A DNA stretch of 45,927 nt from Vicingaceae bacterium (GCA_029210015.1 JARGOE010000007.1:1-45927); one strand, 5' to 3'; positions 34,819-44,526 are shown, counted from the first letter of the stretch. Numbers and translations: made by a program. The notes: generated by a model from the letters alone, not told the origin.

Positions 34819-36318
34819 TTAATATCCTAATCCTACTGGACTACCAACTCTAGTCATTGCACATCTAAACCCAATAAAAGGAGTAGATTGATCCTCAGTT
34901 AAATATCTTCTAGTCCCAGGAACTGCCCAATAAGCTCTATCTTTCCATGAAGCACCTTTGTAAACTCTAGCTTTATCATTTACTAAAGTTGTTGCACCAA
35001 ATTGGTACATACTTTTTGCAGGTTCTTCTTTATCTAAATTAGGAGCTTCAGTCATCTCTCCGTAATAGATGTTTGATTCCCAGTGTCCATCTAAATGATT
35101 GATGTTATCAGCTTGTTTATAATTTCTTCTAGCTTGTAAATTATCTTGCTTAGGATCAACATCTCTATAAGGGATATGCCCTAAACTATCTTTTTCCATT
35201 ATTAAACCATCTTCATCTAAAACCTGAGTTTGATAAACATTACCTCTAAATGGTCTGAAATCATCATTATCTTCTAATGAAAGTGGACGATATACATCCA
35301 TTACCCATTCGGAAACATTTCCAGCCATATTATAAAGACCATAATCATTTGGCCAATAAGCATAAACAGGTGCAGTTATATCAGCGTTATCGTTTAATTT
35401 ACCGGCAACACCCATATTATCACCTCTACCTCTTTTGAAGTTTGCTAAAATTTGACCAATATATTTCTCATTAGAGTTTCTAATTGCATGCCCATTCCAT
35501 GGATATAGTTTTCTGTCTGGAATAAGTTCTTCAATTGTATTTCCAATTAAACCGTAAGCAGCATATTCCCATTCTGCTTCAGTAGGAAGTCTGTAATGTG
35601 GAAGAAGTATTCCATCTTCCATTCTAACATTTCTGTACTCTCTATTTGGATCTAAGTCAGGAATACCGTCAACACGTTTCCCACTTTCATATTGCCCGTA
35701 AAGGTATGCGTTAGTATTGAAATTATCTTCATTAATTTGGTTTGGATAGTGCTCAAACAAACCTTCTCTTATTAAAATAATCTCATTTACACGATCTGTT
35801 CTCCATGCACAAAAATCATTAGCTTGTAACCAATTAACTCCAACAACAGGGTAATCTCTATATGCAGGGTGTCTTAAATAATACTCTACATAAGGTTCAT
35901 TATACGCTAATTTACTTCTCCATACTAAAGTGTCAGGCAAAGCTTTTTTGTATACTTCTGGATAATCCGCATCATAAACTCTTCTTAACCAATATAAGTA
36001 TTCTAAGTATGAGAAGTTTGTAACTTCTGTCTCATCCATGTAAAATGAAGAAACAGTTACTGTTCTTGGTATATTATTCCAATCATAATGAACTTCTTGC
36101 TCAACTTTACCCATTGTAAAACGCCCACCTTCTATCAATACTAATCCTGGTCCAGTTTCTTGCTCTAAATAGGGTATTTTTTGGAATCCACCATTCTTTG
36201 GATCGTTATAATTCCAACCAGTAGAACTTGATTGTTCTTTTTTACATGCTGTAAACATCATTGGAACAACCAATAATAGCAGCAATAATTTTTTCTTTCC
36301 TTTTCCTTGTAATTTCAT
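34819..36318 (-). CDS. gldJ: Gliding motility/T9SS lipoprotein GldJ
   Basis: The 499-residue lipoprotein has a lysine-rich N-terminus, hydrophobic core and lipobox ending at Cys25 (MMFTAC). It contains a formylglycine-generating-enzyme-like sulfatase-modifying domain (LIEGGRFTMGK, SFYMDETEVTNFSYLEYLYW, LPTEAEWEYAAYG, NVSEWVMDVYRP and the terminal STPFIGFRCAM), as in GldJ and GldK. The genes around it (murF on one side, porU/porV on the other) match the gldJ locus of Flavobacterium, which decides between the two. GldJ stabilises GldK and is needed for T9SS and gliding there. It is 32 bases downstream of the SprF-like gene. Confidence 0.88.
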   Translation of the reverse strand: MKLQGKGKKKLLLLLLVVPMMFTACKKEQSSSTGWNYNDPKNGGFQKIPYLEQETGPGLVLIEGGRFTMGKVEQEVHYDWNNIPRTVTVSSFYMDETEVTNFSYLEYLYWLRRVYDADYPEVYKKALPDTLVWRSKLAYNEPYVEYYLRHPAYRDYPVVGVNWLQANDFCAWRTDRVNEIILIREGLFEHYPNQINEDNFNTNAYLYGQYESGKRVDGIPDLDPNREYRNVRMEDGILLPHYRLPTEAEWEYAAYGLIGNTIEELIPDRKLYPWNGHAIRNSNEKYIGQILANFKRGRGDNMGVAGKLNDNADITAPVYAYWPNDYGLYNMAGNVSEWVMDVYRPLSLEDNDDFRPFRGNVYQTQVLDEDGLIMEKDSLGHIPYRDVDPKQDNLQARRNYKQADNINHLDGHWESNIYYGEMTEAPNLDKEEPAKSMYQFGATTLVNDKARVYKGASWKDRAYWAVPGTRRYLTEDQSTPFIGFRCAMTRVGSPVGLGY

Positions 36319-36350
36319 ATCTATATGAGTTTGATAATGCTATTTTATAA

Positions 36351-37316
36351 CTAAAAAGAAGGACAACTTATTGTTCTAAACCTTCTTTTTCTTGGTTTAC
36401 AGTCAAATAACAATCCTGTAGAAAATTCATGAGATCCTGCAGTAGTATTTGTAAGCTTTGATACTGTAATATCATAACTATAACCAAATTTTAAAATTCC
36501 TGTTTGGAATCCAATTAATGCGATAAATGAGTCTGAATTTCTGTACCATAAACCTCCCATGATTGGTCCTTTACTGTAATACATACCAAAATTAATTTGT
36601 AAAAAATCTTGTTGTAACTGAACCAATACATTGGGTGATAAAGAAGCTGGTTCACCTTTAGCTTCTAAAGGTATCATTGCTCCAGCATGGAATGTATATT
36701 TTCTTGGTAATGGACTTGTTCCTTCAATTACAGATTCATCGGGTTGTGTTAAGTGATGTGTAGCAAAACCAACAAAGTATTTTTCACTAAATCCTAAAAT
36801 TCCTGCAGAAAAATCAACATAGCTTGTCGGTTCATCTCTTTTAATTTCATTAGTCTGATATATAAACCCTCTACGAGCATCTATCATATCTCCAAAAGTT
36901 AGTTTGCTCCAATCAACACTTTTTTGAGCCCATGTAGCTTGAAGACCTGCTTTAATTGAAAATTTTCTATTGACAGGGATTTGATAGGAATACATTCCAC
37001 TAACTTGAGTTGTAAGCAAAGTTCCTTCACCAGCTCTATCATTCCAAACTAATAAACCCACACCACCTGCAAGCGCATCAATATGTTGGTCGTAAGAAGC
37101 GCTAGTTGTTATGAAAGAACCACTTATGCCTGGCCATTGGTTTCTGTAATTTAATGAAACTCTAGGGCAATGAGCAGTACCAGCAAACGCGGGATTAAGA
37201 TAAAGAGGATTCGCATAGAATTGCGTAAACTCTGGATCTTGAGCTTTTAATTCCGTAGATATTAACAACGAAAAAACAGCTATAATACCGGTTTTTAGTA
37301 TAATCTTTCTTATCAT
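36351..37316 (-). CDS. PorP/SprF family type IX secretion membrane protein
   Basis: The 321-residue protein has a signal peptide (1-25, ending LKAQ) and the family opening DPEFTQFYANPLYLNPAFAG. The remainder is predicted outer-membrane beta-barrel, with motifs such as NYRNQWPGI and GLWYRNSDSFIALIGFQTG. PorP/SprF proteins are T9SS-associated outer-membrane proteins, some paired with a specific adhesin such as SprB. Here it stands between gldJ and porU. Whether it is the core PorP or a cargo-specific SprF cannot be told from sequence alone. Confidence 0.88.
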   Translation of the reverse strand: MIRKIILKTGIIAVFSLLISTELKAQDPEFTQFYANPLYLNPAFAGTAHCPRVSLNYRNQWPGISGSFITTSASYDQHIDALAGGVGLLVWNDRAGEGTLLTTQVSGMYSYQIPVNRKFSIKAGLQATWAQKSVDWSKLTFGDMIDARRGFIYQTNEIKRDEPTSYVDFSAGILGFSEKYFVGFATHHLTQPDESVIEGTSPLPRKYTFHAGAMIPLEAKGEPASLSPNVLVQLQQDFLQINFGMYYSKGPIMGGLWYRNSDSFIALIGFQTGILKFGYSYDITVSKLTNTTAGSHEFSTGLLFDCKPRKRRFRTISCPSF

Positions 37317-37368
37317 ATATTACCTTTAATCTTACAAAAGTTTTACGCAAAAATCTTTTGCCAAGTTT

Positions 37369-37376
37369 CAAATGTA
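37369..37376 (-). promoter_or_regulatory. -7 promoter box for the sprF-like/gldJ operon
   Basis: The minus strand reads TACATTTG about 52 bases before the ATG. The leader can form a small GCAAAA/TTTTGC hairpin. The -33 element is weak. Confidence 0.5.
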
Positions 37377-37441
37377 TATAATTTCAATCTATTTATGAAA
37401 ACAATATTTAACTTTTTGTTGCGTTCATGGTTTAAAATTGA

Positions 37442-37474
37442 TTTGCGAATGTACTTTAATTAATCTTATTTTTG
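37442..37474 (+). promoter_or_regulatory. Promoter of porU
   Basis: TTTG (37442-37445), 21 bases, TATTTTTG (37467-37474), then 13 bases to the ATG. Confidence 0.55.
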
Positions 37475-37487
37475 CTTTAAATATTGT

Positions 37488-40400
37488 ATGAAATACCAAA
37501 AAAAAATATTCCTTATTCTATTATTATTACCGTTATCGTTGTATTCAAAGGATTATGTTGTAGAACAAAATATTACTTGGAATAAAAACAAAACCACTAA
37601 GATTAATGATTTATCTGCAATAAATTTTTTTTCATTTGAAAATAGTCAATATGATGAAAAAATGGATTTTTTACCATTTTATTCACACTTATTAACAATT
37701 AATCAAGAAGAAATTAACAATGTTGAAGTTTTAGAAATAAAATATGAAACATTTCCTTCAGAAGAGGTTGCAGGTGTTTCAGGGGTTAGTTATATAAAAG
37801 ATGATATTCAGTTAAGTTTTTCAACATATACAAGTAGGAAGGTTAATTACGGTGTTATTAAATTTTACCCTATTATTAGAGTTGGTGGTAGTTATAAGAA
37901 AGTTATAAGTTTTAAAATAAAGGTTACAACTTCTTCTTCTAGATTTAAGGTGTCAAAAAATAATAGTTTCAATTCTAATTCTGTTTTAAGTTCAGGTGAT
38001 TGGTATAAGTTTGCAGTTTTAAATGAGGGGGTTTATAAGATAGATTATAATCTGCTTAAACAAATGGGGATAGATGTTGATAATGTTAACCCTAATGATT
38101 TTAAGCTATATGGTAACGGGGGTAAAATGTTGCCTGCTTTAAATTCAGATTTTCGACCAGATGATTTAGTTCAAAATGCTGTTGAAGTTGTTGGTGCTAT
38201 TGATAATAGTTTTGACCCTCAGGATTACGTTCTTTTTTATGGGCAATCACCACATACATGGACTTATAATCAGAGCACTGGTAAGTTTGAGCATTTTAAT
38301 CACCAGTTTAGCGACAGTACTTTCTATTTTATAACTTTTAGTAATACGAGTGAATCTCCTAAGCGAATATCTGTTCAAGCAAGTATGTCTAGTCCTAACC
38401 TAAATGTAACATCATTTAATGATTATGATTTTTATGAAAAAGATTTAGTAAATTTAATTAAATCTGGTGCTGTATGGCTGGGAGATATTTTCAATGCAAC
38501 TACTAGCTATAATTATGTGTTCAACTTCCCTAATGTAGATGTTTCTGCACCAGCAAGTGTTGACTTATCAGTCGTAGGGAGATCGGGTGCTAGTAATTCT
38601 TTTGTGGCTAATGTTTCTAGCTCATCAATAAATTTGACATGTAATGCTGTAAACATGAGTAGCTACACTGGTAAGTTTGGGTGGCCAACTTCTGGAACTT
38701 TAAATTTTACTCCCAGTTCAAGTATAGTGAATATGCAGTTAACTTATAATAAGCCAACTTCGGAATCAATTGGCTGGTTAGATGAAATAGAGGTTAATGT
38801 GAGAAGGAATTTGGTGATGACTGGAGATCAAATGTTTTACAGAGATGTTCAGTCAGTTGGAGTTGGAAATGTTTCAACTTTTAATTTGAGCAACGCATTA
38901 GGGGTGAATAAAGTTTGGGATATTTCAGACCCAAATAATATTTTTGAACAAAGTTATGTTTTAACGGGTAGTAATCTATCCTACAATATAGCTACCGATA
39001 CTCTTAAATCTTTTGTTGCGTTTAATGGGAACTATAAAACTGATATTTATTCTTTAGGTAAAGTTGAAAATCAGAATTTACATGGAATTCAATCAGCAGA
39101 TATGATTATTGTTAGTCATCCAGAATTTTTATCACAATCTTCTCAGTTGGCTAGTTTTCATAATAATGAAGGTTTAGATGTTGTAATTGTTACTCCTCAA
39201 CAAATTTATAATGAATTTTCTTCTGGTTCTCAGGATATTGTAGCTATCAGAGATTTTGTTAGAATGTTGTATGATAGAGCAGTTAGTCCTCAAAATGCTC
39301 CTAAGTACTTGTTATTATTTGGAGATGGTTCTTATGATAATAAAAACAGAATAGTTGGGAATACTAATTTTATTCCTACATATCAAACGGATAATTCTTT
39401 AGATGTAATCGGTTCTTTGGTTTCAGATGATTATTATGGTTTATTAGACTTGAATGAGGGTACTTGGGCTGGAACTGAATTTGTAGATATAGGAATTGGA
39501 CGTTTACCAGTTAAAAACCAAGAAGAAGCAAACAATGTGGTTAATAAAATATTAAACTACAATACTACATCAACAATGAAAGATTGGAGAAATAGAATAA
39601 CTTACATCGGTGATGATGAAGATAATAATACTCATATGATTCAGTCTAATTCCTTAGCAGGGATTACTGAAAATAATGATAAGGAGTATAATCCTGACAA
39701 AGTATTTTTTGATGCTTTTCAGCAAGTCTCAACTCCTGGAGGTAGTAGATATCCCGATGTAAATAAAAAAATCAACGAATCTGTGAATGAAGGAGCTCTT
39801 ATTGTTAACTACACAGGGCATGGGGGTGAGGCAGGGTGGGGGCATGAGCGTGTTTTAACAATTTCAGATATAGAAAATTGGGAAAATTCTAACTTACCTT
39901 TATTTGTTACCGCTACTTGTGAGTTTAGTAGATTTGATGATCCTTTAAGGACATCAGCTGGAGAGTTAGTGCTTTTGAAACCTCATGGTGGGATAGGTTT
40001 GTTAACTACTGTTCGTCTAGTTTTTTCTAGCCCTAACTTTGTTCTTAATCAGACATTCTTTAATCAAGTTTTTCAACAAAATAATGGAGAATACGCTACA
40101 ATTGGTGAAATATTTATGAATGTTAAAAATTTAAATGCTTCAGTTGCCAATAATAGAAACTTTACTCTATTAGGTGATCCAGCCATAAGATTGGCTTATC
40201 CTAAACATGAAGTAATTACAACAATGATAGATAGTAATGTTGTTTCAGCCTCTGATACATTAAAGGCTCTTCAAAAAGTTACAGTTTTTGGAGAAGTTAG
40301 AGATGAGAATGGGCAAAAGCTAAATAGCTTTAATGGTGTAATTTATCCAACGGTATTTGATAAATTTAAATCTATAACAACATTAGGGAATGATGGTAAT

Positions 40401-41279
40401 GTTCCTTTGAATTTTGATCTTCAGACAAGTAAATTGTTTAAAGGTAAAGTGAGTGTTACAAATGGTGATTTTTCATACACTTTTGTTGTACCTAAAGATA
40501 TAGCCTATAATTACGGACAAGGTAAGTTCAGTTATTATGCAGAAAATCAAGAGGAAGATGCTAATGGCTATCATTCTAATTTTTATATTGGAGGTACATC
40601 TGACAGTTATGCTGAAGATAATACAGGTCCAGAAATAGAATTGTTCATGAACGATGAAAATTTTGTTTTTGGAGGGATGACAGATGAAAATCCAATTTTA
40701 TTGGCTAACATCTATGATTTGCATGGTATAAATATGGTCGGAAATGGTATTGGACATGATATTGTTGCAATTTTAGATGAAGAGACCGATAACTCTTTTG
40801 TACTTAATGATTATTATGAAGCAGATTTGAATAGTTACCAGAGAGGGAAAGTGTATTTTCCATTTGAAGATTTAGAAGAAGGTAGGCATACTCTAACAGT
40901 TAAAGTATGGGATGTTTATAATAATTCTTCTGAAGCAAAAATTGAATTTGTTGTAGTAAAGTCAAAAGATTTGGTTTTAGATAAGGTTTATAATTACCCT
41001 AACCCGTTTACTACATATACTGAGTTTTGGTTTGAACATAATCAGCCAGGAAAATCTATGTATGCTCAAGTCCAAGTTTTTACAGTATCTGGAAAATTGG
41101 TTAAAACTTTAGAAAAACACATTTTAAATGAAGGATATCATTCAACTTCAATTACTTGGGATGGTTTAGATGAATACGGTGATAAGATAGGTAGAGGAGT
41201 CTATATTTATAGATTGAAAGTTCGTGCTGAAAATTACTCAGTAGCTGAAAAATATGAGAAATTAGTTATTCTTAGATAA
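37488..41279 (+). CDS. porU: Type IX secretion system sortase PorU
   Basis: The 1263-residue protein has a signal peptide (1-20, ending LSLYS), a long N-terminal region and a gingipain-like C25 cysteine protease domain (about 525-890). The catalytic pair is His778 in NYTGHGG and Cys811 in TATCEFS; the spacing of 33 is the same as in gingipain RgpB (His211/Cys244). The C-terminus carries a T9SS-type domain (YNYPNPF, then ITWDGLDEYGDKIGRGVYIY). PorU removes the C-terminal sorting domain of exported cargo and attaches cargo at the surface. It is divergent from sprF/gldJ and followed by porV. Confidence 0.95.
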   Translation: MKYQKKIFLILLLLPLSLYSKDYVVEQNITWNKNKTTKINDLSAINFFSFENSQYDEKMDFLPFYSHLLTINQEEINNVEVLEIKYETFPSEEVAGVSGVSYIKDDIQLSFSTYTSRKVNYGVIKFYPIIRVGGSYKKVISFKIKVTTSSSRFKVSKNNSFNSNSVLSSGDWYKFAVLNEGVYKIDYNLLKQMGIDVDNVNPNDFKLYGNGGKMLPALNSDFRPDDLVQNAVEVVGAIDNSFDPQDYVLFYGQSPHTWTYNQSTGKFEHFNHQFSDSTFYFITFSNTSESPKRISVQASMSSPNLNVTSFNDYDFYEKDLVNLIKSGAVWLGDIFNATTSYNYVFNFPNVDVSAPASVDLSVVGRSGASNSFVANVSSSSINLTCNAVNMSSYTGKFGWPTSGTLNFTPSSSIVNMQLTYNKPTSESIGWLDEIEVNVRRNLVMTGDQMFYRDVQSVGVGNVSTFNLSNALGVNKVWDISDPNNIFEQSYVLTGSNLSYNIATDTLKSFVAFNGNYKTDIYSLGKVENQNLHGIQSADMIIVSHPEFLSQSSQLASFHNNEGLDVVIVTPQQIYNEFSSGSQDIVAIRDFVRMLYDRAVSPQNAPKYLLLFGDGSYDNKNRIVGNTNFIPTYQTDNSLDVIGSLVSDDYYGLLDLNEGTWAGTEFVDIGIGRLPVKNQEEANNVVNKILNYNTTSTMKDWRNRITYIGDDEDNNTHMIQSNSLAGITENNDKEYNPDKVFFDAFQQVSTPGGSRYPDVNKKINESVNEGALIVNYTGHGGEAGWGHERVLTISDIENWENSNLPLFVTATCEFSRFDDPLRTSAGELVLLKPHGGIGLLTTVRLVFSSPNFVLNQTFFNQVFQQNNGEYATIGEIFMNVKNLNASVANNRNFTLLGDPAIRLAYPKHEVITTMIDSNVVSASDTLKALQKVTVFGEVRDENGQKLNSFNGVIYPTVFDKFKSITTLGNDGNVPLNFDLQTSKLFKGKVSVTNGDFSYTFVVPKDIAYNYGQGKFSYYAENQEEDANGYHSNFYIGGTSDSYAEDNTGPEIELFMNDENFVFGGMTDENPILLANIYDLHGINMVGNGIGHDIVAILDEETDNSFVLNDYYEADLNSYQRGKVYFPFEDLEEGRHTLTVKVWDVYNNSSEAKIEFVVVKSKDLVLDKVYNYPNPFTTYTEFWFEHNQPGKSMYAQVQVFTVSGKLVKTLEKHILNEGYHSTSITWDGLDEYGDKIGRGVYIYRLKVRAENYSVAEKYEKLVILR

Positions 41280-41348
41280 AGAGCAATAATTCTATAACTA
41301 TGTCGTTTCTAAGTCAAAAATATGCAAGCTAACTTGCTTATAAAAATG

Positions 41349-41356
41349 TATATTTG
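41349..41356 (+). promoter_or_regulatory. -7 promoter box for porV
   Basis: TATATTTG lies 22 bases before the ATG. The gap between porU and porV is 99 bases, so porV probably has its own promoter, perhaps with read-through from porU. Confidence 0.55.
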
Positions 41357-41378
41357 TTCTCTTTTTAATTAAAATTTG

Positions 41379-42590
41379 ATGAAAAACACACTATTAGCGC
41401 TTTTAATTGTTGGATTTGCAGCAAAAGTATCTGCCCAAGAAGAGTTAGAACAAAGTGCGTTACAACTTAATACAATAACTACTGCTGTTCCATTTTTATT
41501 AATTGCTCCAGATTCAAGATCGGGAGCAATGGGAGATGCTGGAGTTGCTTCTTCACCTGATGCGAATTCAATGCATTGGAATGTGGCAAAACTAGCGTTT
41601 GTTGAAAAAGAAATGGGCGCATCTGTTTCTTATTCTCCATGGTTGAGACAATTAGTTCCAGATATTAACTTATCATATGTTAGCGGATATAAAAAATTAG
41701 GTGATGACAATGCGATTGGAGCTTCTTTAAGATATTTTTCTTTAGGTGACATAAAATTTACTGATGATAATGGTGCTCCAATAGGTGATTTTAATCCTTC
41801 AGAATTTGCTTTTGATATTGGGTATAGCCAAAAATTTGGAGATAGATTTTCAGGAGGATTAGCAGTAAGATATATTTATTCAAATTTAACTGGAGGTATC
41901 GATGTGAGTGGGTCTAATACCCAGGCTGGAAAAGGATTTGCAGTGGATGTTGGTGGTTTTTATACAAATGAGGATGCAGAAGTTTTTGGACAAGAAGCTA
42001 TTTTTAATGTGGGAATGAATATTTCTAATCTTGGAACAAAAATAGCATACACCAATGATGCAGTAAAGGATTTTATACCTATTAATATGCGATTAGGACA
42101 ATCTTTAACATTTGTTTTGGACGATTATAATACCTTTTCAATTTTAACTGATGTTAATAAGCTTTTAGTTCCAACACCACCAATTTATGCTACTGATGAT
42201 TCTGGGCAACCTATTTTTAATACAGAAACAGAAGAGTTTGAAATAGAATCTGGAAAGAATCCTGATGTACCTATTGTTACTGGAATTTTACAATCTTTTA
42301 ATGATGCTCCTGGCGGTTTTTCTGAGGAGTTAAGAGAGTTTAATATTTCTGCAGGATTAGAATATTGGTATAACAAACAATTTGCAGTAAGAGCAGGTTA
42401 TATGCATGAGCATGCTACAAAAGGAAATAGAAAGTATTTGACAGCAGGTATTGGCTTGAAGCTTAGTGTTTTTAGTTTAGATGCTTCATATCTAATAGCC
42501 ATGACTCAAAACAATCCATTAGCTAATACTGTTAGGTTTTCGTTAATGTTTGATTTTGATGCGTTCAAAAAGCAAAATTCAGAAGAGTAA
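41379..42590 (+). CDS. porV: Type IX secretion outer-membrane protein PorV (LptO)
   Basis: The 403-residue protein has a signal peptide (1-20, ending KVSAQ) and the PorV/PorQ opening TAVPFLLIAPDSRSGAMGDA, followed by a 14-strand-type beta-barrel pattern (AVRAGYMHEHATKGNRKYLT; FSLDASYLI). PorV shuttles T9SS cargo from the translocon to PorU. A TTG lies one codon before the chosen ATG (41379), which is the natural start. The gene order porU-porV is conserved in Bacteroidota. Confidence 0.94.
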   Translation: MKNTLLALLIVGFAAKVSAQEELEQSALQLNTITTAVPFLLIAPDSRSGAMGDAGVASSPDANSMHWNVAKLAFVEKEMGASVSYSPWLRQLVPDINLSYVSGYKKLGDDNAIGASLRYFSLGDIKFTDDNGAPIGDFNPSEFAFDIGYSQKFGDRFSGGLAVRYIYSNLTGGIDVSGSNTQAGKGFAVDVGGFYTNEDAEVFGQEAIFNVGMNISNLGTKIAYTNDAVKDFIPINMRLGQSLTFVLDDYNTFSILTDVNKLLVPTPPIYATDDSGQPIFNTETEEFEIESGKNPDVPIVTGILQSFNDAPGGFSEELREFNISAGLEYWYNKQFAVRAGYMHEHATKGNRKYLTAGIGLKLSVFSLDASYLIAMTQNNPLANTVRFSLMFDFDAFKKQNSEE

Positions 42591-42593
42591 TAG

Positions 42594-43073
42594 ATGAAAA
42601 TTAAAGTTGGTTTCGGTTTTGATGTTCATCAACTTAAGGAGGGTGCTGATTTTTGGTTGGGTGGAATAAAAATTCCACATACTAAAGGGGCAACTGGACA
42701 TTCAGATGCAGATGTTTTAATTCATACTATATGTGATGCTCTTCTAGGGGCAGCAAATCTTAGGGATATAGGATTTCATTTCCCTCCAACAGATAATCAA
42801 TATAAAGGTATTGATAGTAAAATTTTACTTAAAGATGTTGTTAAACTTTTAAAGAATAAAGGTTTTACTATTGGAAATATTGATGCAACTATTGCTTTAC
42901 AAAAACCTAAAATTAATCCGCATATTTCTGCAATGAAAATTGTTTTAGCAGAAGTGATGAATATTGATGAAGAAGATGTTTCTATTAAAGCTACAACTAC
43001 TGAAAAATTAGGTTTTGAAGGTAGAGAAGAAGGAGTTTCTGCTTATGCGGTTGTATTGATTCAAAAAGGTTAA
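42594..43073 (+). CDS. ispF: 2-C-methyl-D-erythritol 2,4-cyclodiphosphate synthase
   Basis: The 159-residue enzyme of the MEP isoprenoid pathway has the metal-binding start GFGFDVHQL (Asp and His) and [19 protein letters not shown]. The substrate loop [18 protein letters not shown] and the C-terminal [16 protein letters not shown] are standard. It starts three bases after the porV stop and its own stop overlaps the murB start, so it belongs with murB. Confidence 0.96.
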   Translation: MKIKVGFGFDVHQLKEGADFWLGGIKIPHTKGATGHSDADVLIHTICDALLGAANLRDIGFHFPPTDNQYKGIDSKILLKDVVKLLKNKGFTIGNIDATIALQKPKINPHISAMKIVLAEVMNIDEEDVSIKATTTEKLGFEGREEGVSAYAVVLIQKG

Positions 43074-44080
43074 TGAAAATTCAACAAAGCATATCATTAA
43101 AAGCTTATAATACTTTTGGTATTGATGTTAAAGCTCAAAAATTTGTTGAGGTAACTGATCAATCACAATTAAAATCAATTTTAGAAAAAAATACTCTATC
43201 ACTTTTAATATTAGGGGGTGGTAGTAATTTATTATTGACAAAAGATTTTGATGGCTTAGTTATTAAAAATAACATCAAAGGCATAGATATAGTTGTTGAA
43301 GATAATGACTCAGTAACACTAAAAGTCGGAGCAGGCGAAAATTGGCACCGGTTTGTAATGTATTGTATTGATAATAATTATTGTGGAGTTGAAAATTTAT
43401 CATTAATACCGGGTAATGTTGGTGCAAGCCCTATGCAGAATATAGGGGCTTATGGTGTTGAAGTAAAGGATGTTATAACTAAGGTTGAAGCTATCAATTT
43501 AAAAGATTTTTCCGTAAAAGAATTTGAAAATCAAGAATGTGATTTTGGGTATAGAACTAGTGTTTTTAAAACTAGTGAAAAGGGGAATTATTTTATAAGT
43601 GCAGTTACATTTAAATTATCAAAACACCCCAAATTAAATACAAGTTATGGAGCTATTGATAATGAATTAAAAGAAAAAGGAATAACTAATCCCAATATTA
43701 AAGAAGTTAGTGATGCAGTAATTGCTATTAGGAAGAATAAGCTACCAGATCCTGCACAAATTGGTAATTCAGGTAGTTTCTTTAAAAATCCAGTGGTTAC
43801 TGAAGGTGTAAAAAACACTATTTTACAAAACTTTGAAAATGCACCAAATTATCAACAACCAGATGGGTCTTATAAAATGGCTGCAGGCTGGTTAATAGAG
43901 CAATGTGGATGGAAAGGAAAAATGATTGGAAATTATGGTGTGCATGATAAGCAAGCATTGGTGTTAGTTAATCATGGAGGGGCAAAAGGAAGTGAAATAT
44001 TTCAACTTTCAGAAGATATTATTTCTTCTGTTCAACAAAAGTTTAATATTACTTTGGAAAGAGAGGTAAATATTATATAA
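43073..44080 (+). CDS. murB: UDP-N-acetylenolpyruvoylglucosamine reductase
   Basis: The 335-residue FAD/NADPH enzyme makes UDP-MurNAc. Motifs are LILGGGSNLLLTKDFDG and IPGNVGASPMQNIGAYGVE (FAD), the tyrosine-containing FGYRTSVFK, the catalytic serine in GNSGSFFKNP and the late WLIEQCGWKGK. Its length and C-terminus are of the E. coli type (type I). The ATG overlaps the ispF stop by one base. Confidence 0.95.
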   Translation: MKIQQSISLKAYNTFGIDVKAQKFVEVTDQSQLKSILEKNTLSLLILGGGSNLLLTKDFDGLVIKNNIKGIDIVVEDNDSVTLKVGAGENWHRFVMYCIDNNYCGVENLSLIPGNVGASPMQNIGAYGVEVKDVITKVEAINLKDFSVKEFENQECDFGYRTSVFKTSEKGNYFISAVTFKLSKHPKLNTSYGAIDNELKEKGITNPNIKEVSDAVIAIRKNKLPDPAQIGNSGSFFKNPVVTEGVKNTILQNFENAPNYQQPDGSYKMAAGWLIEQCGWKGKMIGNYGVHDKQALVLVNHGGAKGSEIFQLSEDIISSVQQKFNITLEREVNII

Positions 44081-44085
44081 ACAAA

Positions 44086-44115
44086 TTGTCAGATTAAAAA
44101 TAATTACTAAATTTG
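44086..44115 (+). promoter_or_regulatory. Promoter of rpmG
   Basis: TTG (44086-44088), 19 bases, TAAATTTG (44108-44115), followed by CAGTCCC. This matches the rpsU and tRNA-tuf promoters in spacing and in the bases after the -7 box. Confidence 0.75.
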
Positions 44116-44144
44116 CAGTCCCTTAAAATTAAAGAATAGGAAAA

Positions 44145-44327
44145 ATGGCAAAAAAAGGAAACAGAGTTCAGGTAATTTTAGAATGTACTGAACATAAAGA
44201 AAGTGGTAAGCCAGGTACTTCAAGGTACATTACTACTAAAAATAAAAAAAACACTCCTGATCGTATTGAGTTGAAAAAATACAACCCAATATTAAAGAAG
44301 GTTACTGTACATAAAGAAATTAAATAA
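44145..44327 (+). CDS. rpmG: 50S ribosomal protein bL33
   Basis: The 60-residue basic protein has [14 protein letters not shown] and [20 protein letters not shown], typical of bL33. Only one cysteine is present, so this is the zinc-independent form. rpmB (bL28), often placed just upstream in related genomes, is absent here. DUF4295 and ftsY follow. Confidence 0.95.
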   Translation: MAKKGNRVQVILECTEHKESGKPGTSRYITTKNKKNTPDRIELKKYNPILKKVTVHKEIK

Positions 44328-44360
44328 TTAGGTATTTATACCAAGTAAAACAATTGAATC

Positions 44361-44513
44361 ATGGCAAAGAAAACAGTTGCATCGTTACAAAAAGCAGGAA
44401 AAAGCTTAACTAAAGTGATAAAAATGGTTAAGTCTGAAAAGACTGGTGCCTATTCATTTAGAGAAGCTATTGTACCAAACGATAAAGTACAAGATTTTTT
44501 ACAGAAAAAATAA
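44361..44513 (+). CDS. DUF4295 protein, Bacteroidota ribosomal protein bL38
   Basis: A small basic protein of 50 residues starts at ATG 44361 (MAKKTVASLQKAGKSLTKVI) and ends in DKVQDFLQKK. It matches DUF4295, placed between rpmG and ftsY in Bacteroidota. To my recollection this family was identified as a genuine large-subunit protein, bL38, in the Flavobacterium johnsoniae ribosome structure. It is co-transcribed with rpmG after a 33-base gap. Confidence 0.85.
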   Translation: MAKKTVASLQKAGKSLTKVIKMVKSEKTGAYSFREAIVPNDKVQDFLQKK

Positions 44514-44526
44514 TTACACAAATGTG

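Noticed and set aside
44081-44144. Search for rpmB (bL28) between murB and rpmG
   Set aside because: The 64-base gap contains only a promoter and leader; bL28 must be encoded elsewhere.
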